This document shows positions 7,141-8,625 of a DNA stretch of 8,625 bases, piece by piece. Position 1 is the stretch's first letter. Each line of letters opens with the position of its first letter. This DNA comes from Gammaproteobacteria bacterium (lineage in GTDB: Bacteria > Pseudomonadota > Gammaproteobacteria > Arenicellales > Arenicellaceae). Both the position numbers and the translations under genes were made by a program. Location: the NCBI GenBank assembly GCA_030426005.1, contig JAUHZM010000119.1, forward strand, positions 1-8,625. Reading direction: 5' to 3'. The notes beneath the pieces were generated by a model. That model did not search any database, was not told the origin of the DNA, and saw nothing but the letters and a program-made list of their open reading frames with translations.

Positions 7141-7159
7141 GGTCTCATTCTAGACCATG
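7138..7159. promoter_or_regulatory. Perfect 8-bp inverted repeat covering the Ada-AlkA start codon
   Basis: CATGGTCT (7138-7145) and AGACCATG (7152-7159) are exact reverse complements separated by six bases. On the minus strand the repeat ends in the ATG of the Ada-AlkA gene and contains TAGAAT (7147-7152), a good -10 match that would place the transcript start at or next to the A of the ATG. It could be an operator overlapping the promoter or, if transcription starts upstream, a hairpin hiding the start codon. No TTGACA-like -35 is present, as is common for activator-dependent promoters. Confidence 0.45.
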
Positions 7160-7206
7160 CGCCACACTTTACTGGCGGTTTTCGGAACTAAATACCGGCC
7201 AGCTGC

Positions 7207-7953
7207 TTACAGGTCGCGATACGAATCGTCTTCACGGTCAACCAGTCGCTGTAAGGCCGCAAACTCCAGGCCACCATCCGGCTCACCACCGCTCGCTTGC
7301 ATTTGCATTTTGAGTAGCTGGCCGGTCATCTCACCGATCGACTCGGCCACAGGCACGATCGGACGCCCGGTTTGATCGACTGACACCTGAATCTCACAAG
7401 AGCGCTGCAATAGGGTCATATTCAAAAACATTTCCTGAATCGTGCGACCGCAAGTTAACAAGCCGTGGCTGCGTAAAATAAGAAAGTTCTTGTCACCGAG
7501 GCTGGCGATTAACTCTTCTTTTTCGCCGTCCATCACGGTGATGCCATGAAAATCATGATAGGCCACGCGTTTGTGCAACAGCACTGAGTAAAAATTGTCG
7601 ATGCGCAAACCGTCTTGCTGACAGGCAACCGTCATGCCAGCAGTAGAGTGAATATGGCCAATGCAATGTGCGTCGTCACGCGCGCCATGAATCGCGCTGT
7701 GAATCAGCATGCCTGCAGGGTTGACGGCGTAATCGGTGTCTTCCACCACCTTGCCATGAATATCCACCTTCACCAGATTTGACGCCGTGACCTCCTTGTA
7801 GTGCAGACCGTAGGGATTGATCAAAAAATGCCCTTCCTCGCCCGGCACCTTGACGGTGATGTGGTTATAGATCAACTCACTCCAACCCATGTAATCAAAA
7901 ATTCGATAACAGGCGGCGAGTTGGGTTCGGATGTCTTTCTCAGCTTGATGCAT
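7207..7953 (-). CDS. Class II aldolase/adducin-family protein
   Basis: The 248-residue protein has the class II aldolase/adducin fold, which includes zinc-dependent sugar-phosphate aldolases and epimerases as well as members of unknown reaction. The metal-binding histidines are visible as His100 and His102 in GHIHS and His163 in RSHGLLT; the N-terminal IYNHITVKVP (28-37) and FLINPYGLHY (43-52) are typical of the family. The loop that carries the catalytic Glu in fuculose-1-phosphate aldolase reads NPAGMLIHSAIH here, with Gly81 at the corresponding place, as in the adducin-like branch. Classical aldol cleavage by the same mechanism is therefore doubtful and I cannot name a substrate. The ATG at 7951-7953 has a strong Shine-Dalgarno GAGAGGAGA 8 bases upstream. 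It ends 66 bp before the Ada-AlkA start, with no clear terminator between, so readthrough is possible. No functional link to DNA repair is evident. Confidence 0.88.
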   Translation of the reverse strand: MHQAEKDIRTQLAACYRIFDYMGWSELIYNHITVKVPGEEGHFLINPYGLHYKEVTASNLVKVDIHGKVVEDTDYAVNPAGMLIHSAIHGARDDAHCIGHIHSTAGMTVACQQDGLRIDNFYSVLLHKRVAYHDFHGITVMDGEKEELIASLGDKNFLILRSHGLLTCGRTIQEMFLNMTLLQRSCEIQVSVDQTGRPIVPVAESIGEMTGQLLKMQMQASGGEPDGGLEFAALQRLVDREDDSYRDL

Positions 7954-7961
7954 GTGGTGTG

Positions 7962-7979
7962 TCTCCTCTCATTATTATA
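7962..7979 (-). promoter_or_regulatory. Likely -10 element and strong ribosome binding site of the aldolase-family gene
   Basis: The minus strand has a perfect TATAAT (7974-7979) and, just downstream, GAGAGGAGA (7962-7970) 8 bases before the ATG. If used, this -10 would give a leader of only about 15-20 bases. The -35 region is poor: nothing near TTGACA at 16-18 bp. A TATACT at 7987-7992 is an alternative -10. The ribosome binding site is more certain than the promoter. Confidence 0.5.
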
Positions 7980-8015
7980 TGCCTCCAGTATACCCAGATT
8001 TGCCAGACAAACTAG

Positions 8016-8420
8016 CTACGCCTTAACGCTGAGAACTCCCGTACCGACCTTCATCAACAACACACTCGCCGAGAGGCTTACCAGAATGACGTCGACCCAA
8101 AACACGCGCTTGAGTGCTGGGTTCATCGCATCGCCGCAAAGTTGTGCCAGCAGCACGAAGGAAGCTGTACAAACTAGTACCATCAATAGACCGACAGAAC
8201 GTAAACTGGGCGACATCGCGCAGTACACAAAGACAGCGGCCAGCACCGCAAACAAAACGGCTCGGTGCCGGAGCAACAACAAGAGGGCCGGATCATCGGT
8301 CTGCACCGCATAAAGCTTTTGCAGCTGATCACCACCTAAGACACCGAGCAGTGGCAATGCGTGGACCAGTGCGGCAAGCAGCAGAACCACCACGCCGAGG
8401 TCATCCACTCGTGAGATCAA
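8016..8420 (-). CDS. Small four-helix membrane protein of unknown function, TTG start
   Basis: I do not know a function. The 134-residue protein has four hydrophobic helices (about 8-28, 53-69, 76-95 and 107-124) with a polar loop LGGDQLQKLYAVQTDDP and a conserved-looking RHRAVLF (51-57) before helix 2. This pattern resembles a small membrane protein family of proteobacteria that databases often mislabel phosphopantetheine adenylyltransferase; it has no nucleotidyltransferase motif. The frame is open upstream to 8564, but that extension is antisense-free shadow of the preceding gene: the real reading there is in another frame. The TTG at 8418-8420 is chosen because AGGAG lies 8 bases upstream and because it overlaps the stop of the preceding gene (TTGA). 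A GTG at 8406-8408 is possible but less well placed. Confidence 0.75.
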   Translation of the reverse strand: MISRVDDLGVVVLLLAALVHALPLLGVLGGDQLQKLYAVQTDDPALLLLLRHRAVLFAVLAAVFVYCAMSPSLRSVGLLMVLVCTASFVLLAQLCGDAMNPALKRVFWVDVILVSLSASVLLMKVGTGVLSVKA

Positions 8421-8625
8421 AATGCGCGCTCCTGACCACCGTGAATCACCAGGTAGAATAAGGCACCAAATGAACCCAATGTGGCCGTTAAAAGGATGAA
8501 TGGCCACACCGCGACACCCTTGCGCTTCGCATCCGGCACCAACCACACCATAATCAAAACGCAAGCCACCACAAGATCAGCAATAACCTGCCAGCCAGCG
8601 GCGGATTGAAATTGATATAGCCAAA
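8417..8625 (-). CDS. DUF2834-like membrane protein, C-terminal part, cut by the window edge
   Basis: Reading leftwards from the right edge, one minus-strand frame is open to a TGA at 8417-8419. It gives 68 residues with two hydrophobic helices, about residues 13-29 and 41-60. The pattern, an ADL segment in the first helix, WLVPDAKRKG between the helices, then WPFILLTATLGSFGALFYLV, resembles the C-terminal half of DUF2834-type small membrane proteins (a recurrent W-x-x-x-DA-x-x-x-G then LGS-x-G-x-x-x-YL layout). The function is unknown. The start is outside the window. The stop overlaps the TTG start of the next membrane gene by four bases, so the two form an operon and are probably translationally coupled. 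Confidence 0.7.
   Translation of the reverse strand, partial: WLYQFQSAAGWQVIADLVVACVLIMVWLVPDAKRKGVAVWPFILLTATLGSFGALFYLVIHGGQERAF
8429..8433 (-). promoter_or_regulatory. Ribosome binding site deciding the TTG start
   Basis: The minus strand reads AGGAG here, inside the end of the upstream gene and 8 bases before the TTG at 8420. With the TTGA stop/start overlap it fixes the start of the 134-residue membrane protein. Confidence 0.6.

Noticed and set aside
7160..7206. Terminator between the aldolase-family gene and the Ada-AlkA gene
   Set aside because: Only a weak imperfect stem (CGGTATT against AAAACCG) exists and no T tract follows it on the minus strand.
8421..8564. N-terminal extension of the four-helix membrane protein to 182 residues
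   Set aside because: The same DNA encodes a more convincing membrane-protein tail in another frame, and the extension has Cys- and Gly-rich, non-family-like sequence; the TTG at 8420 has a ribosome binding site and overlaps the upstream stop.

Overview
The window reads as marine-type gammaproteobacterial DNA (positions about 1066 to 8625, moderate GC, roughly 50-55% by eye) with a different, GC-rich piece at its left end (1 to about 1060). The gammaproteobacterial assignment rests on the fadBA order, FadB and FadA lengths and motifs matching the Pseudomonas/E. coli type, and an Ada-AlkA fusion next to ogt. The left piece carries the C-terminal half of an ABC1/UbiB kinase whose wording and GC-rich third codon positions look alphaproteobacterial (Rhodobacterales-like). 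It ends in a GC-rich hairpin with an A6 tract of a kind I associate with that group.

Layout. Positions 1 to about 190 (+) hold an open frame resembling a piece of a CHAT-type (caspase-like) domain, cut before the expected catalytic cysteine. From about 191 to 1006 (+) a different frame encodes the C-terminal half of UbiB, lacking its N-terminal half. After a hairpin at 1025-1052 the sequence passes within a few bases into the 3' end of fadA. Everything from there on is on the minus strand. Read in the direction of transcription (right to left) the order is: the 3' end of a DUF2834-like membrane protein gene; a 134-residue four-helix membrane protein that starts with TTG inside the previous stop codon; a class II aldolase/adducin-family protein with its own likely promoter; an Ada-AlkA fusion; ogt; an RDD-family membrane protein; a bidirectional-looking terminator; about 210 bp of non-coding DNA with two abutting palindromes; and the fadB-fadA operon.

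How the genes work together. fadB and fadA encode the two subunits of the aerobic fatty-acid beta-oxidation complex. The Ada-AlkA fusion (methylphosphotriester sensor, AraC-type DNA binding, 3-methyladenine glycosylase) and Ogt (O6-methylguanine methyltransferase) together supply the activities that E. coli divides between Ada and AlkA, so 5258-7140 is an alkylation-damage repair operon. The two membrane genes at the right end form a translationally coupled pair of unknown function.

Most notable. There are two abrupt breakpoints at the left end (about 190 and about 1060), which suggest a chimeric assembly or recombination and should be checked before any biology is drawn from them. The Ada-AlkA start codon is buried in a perfect 8-bp inverted repeat next to a TAGAAT hexamer placed as for a leaderless transcript. 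There is also a palindrome pair upstream of fadB. I see no CRISPR array, tRNA, rRNA, transposase or convincing undescribed defence system.
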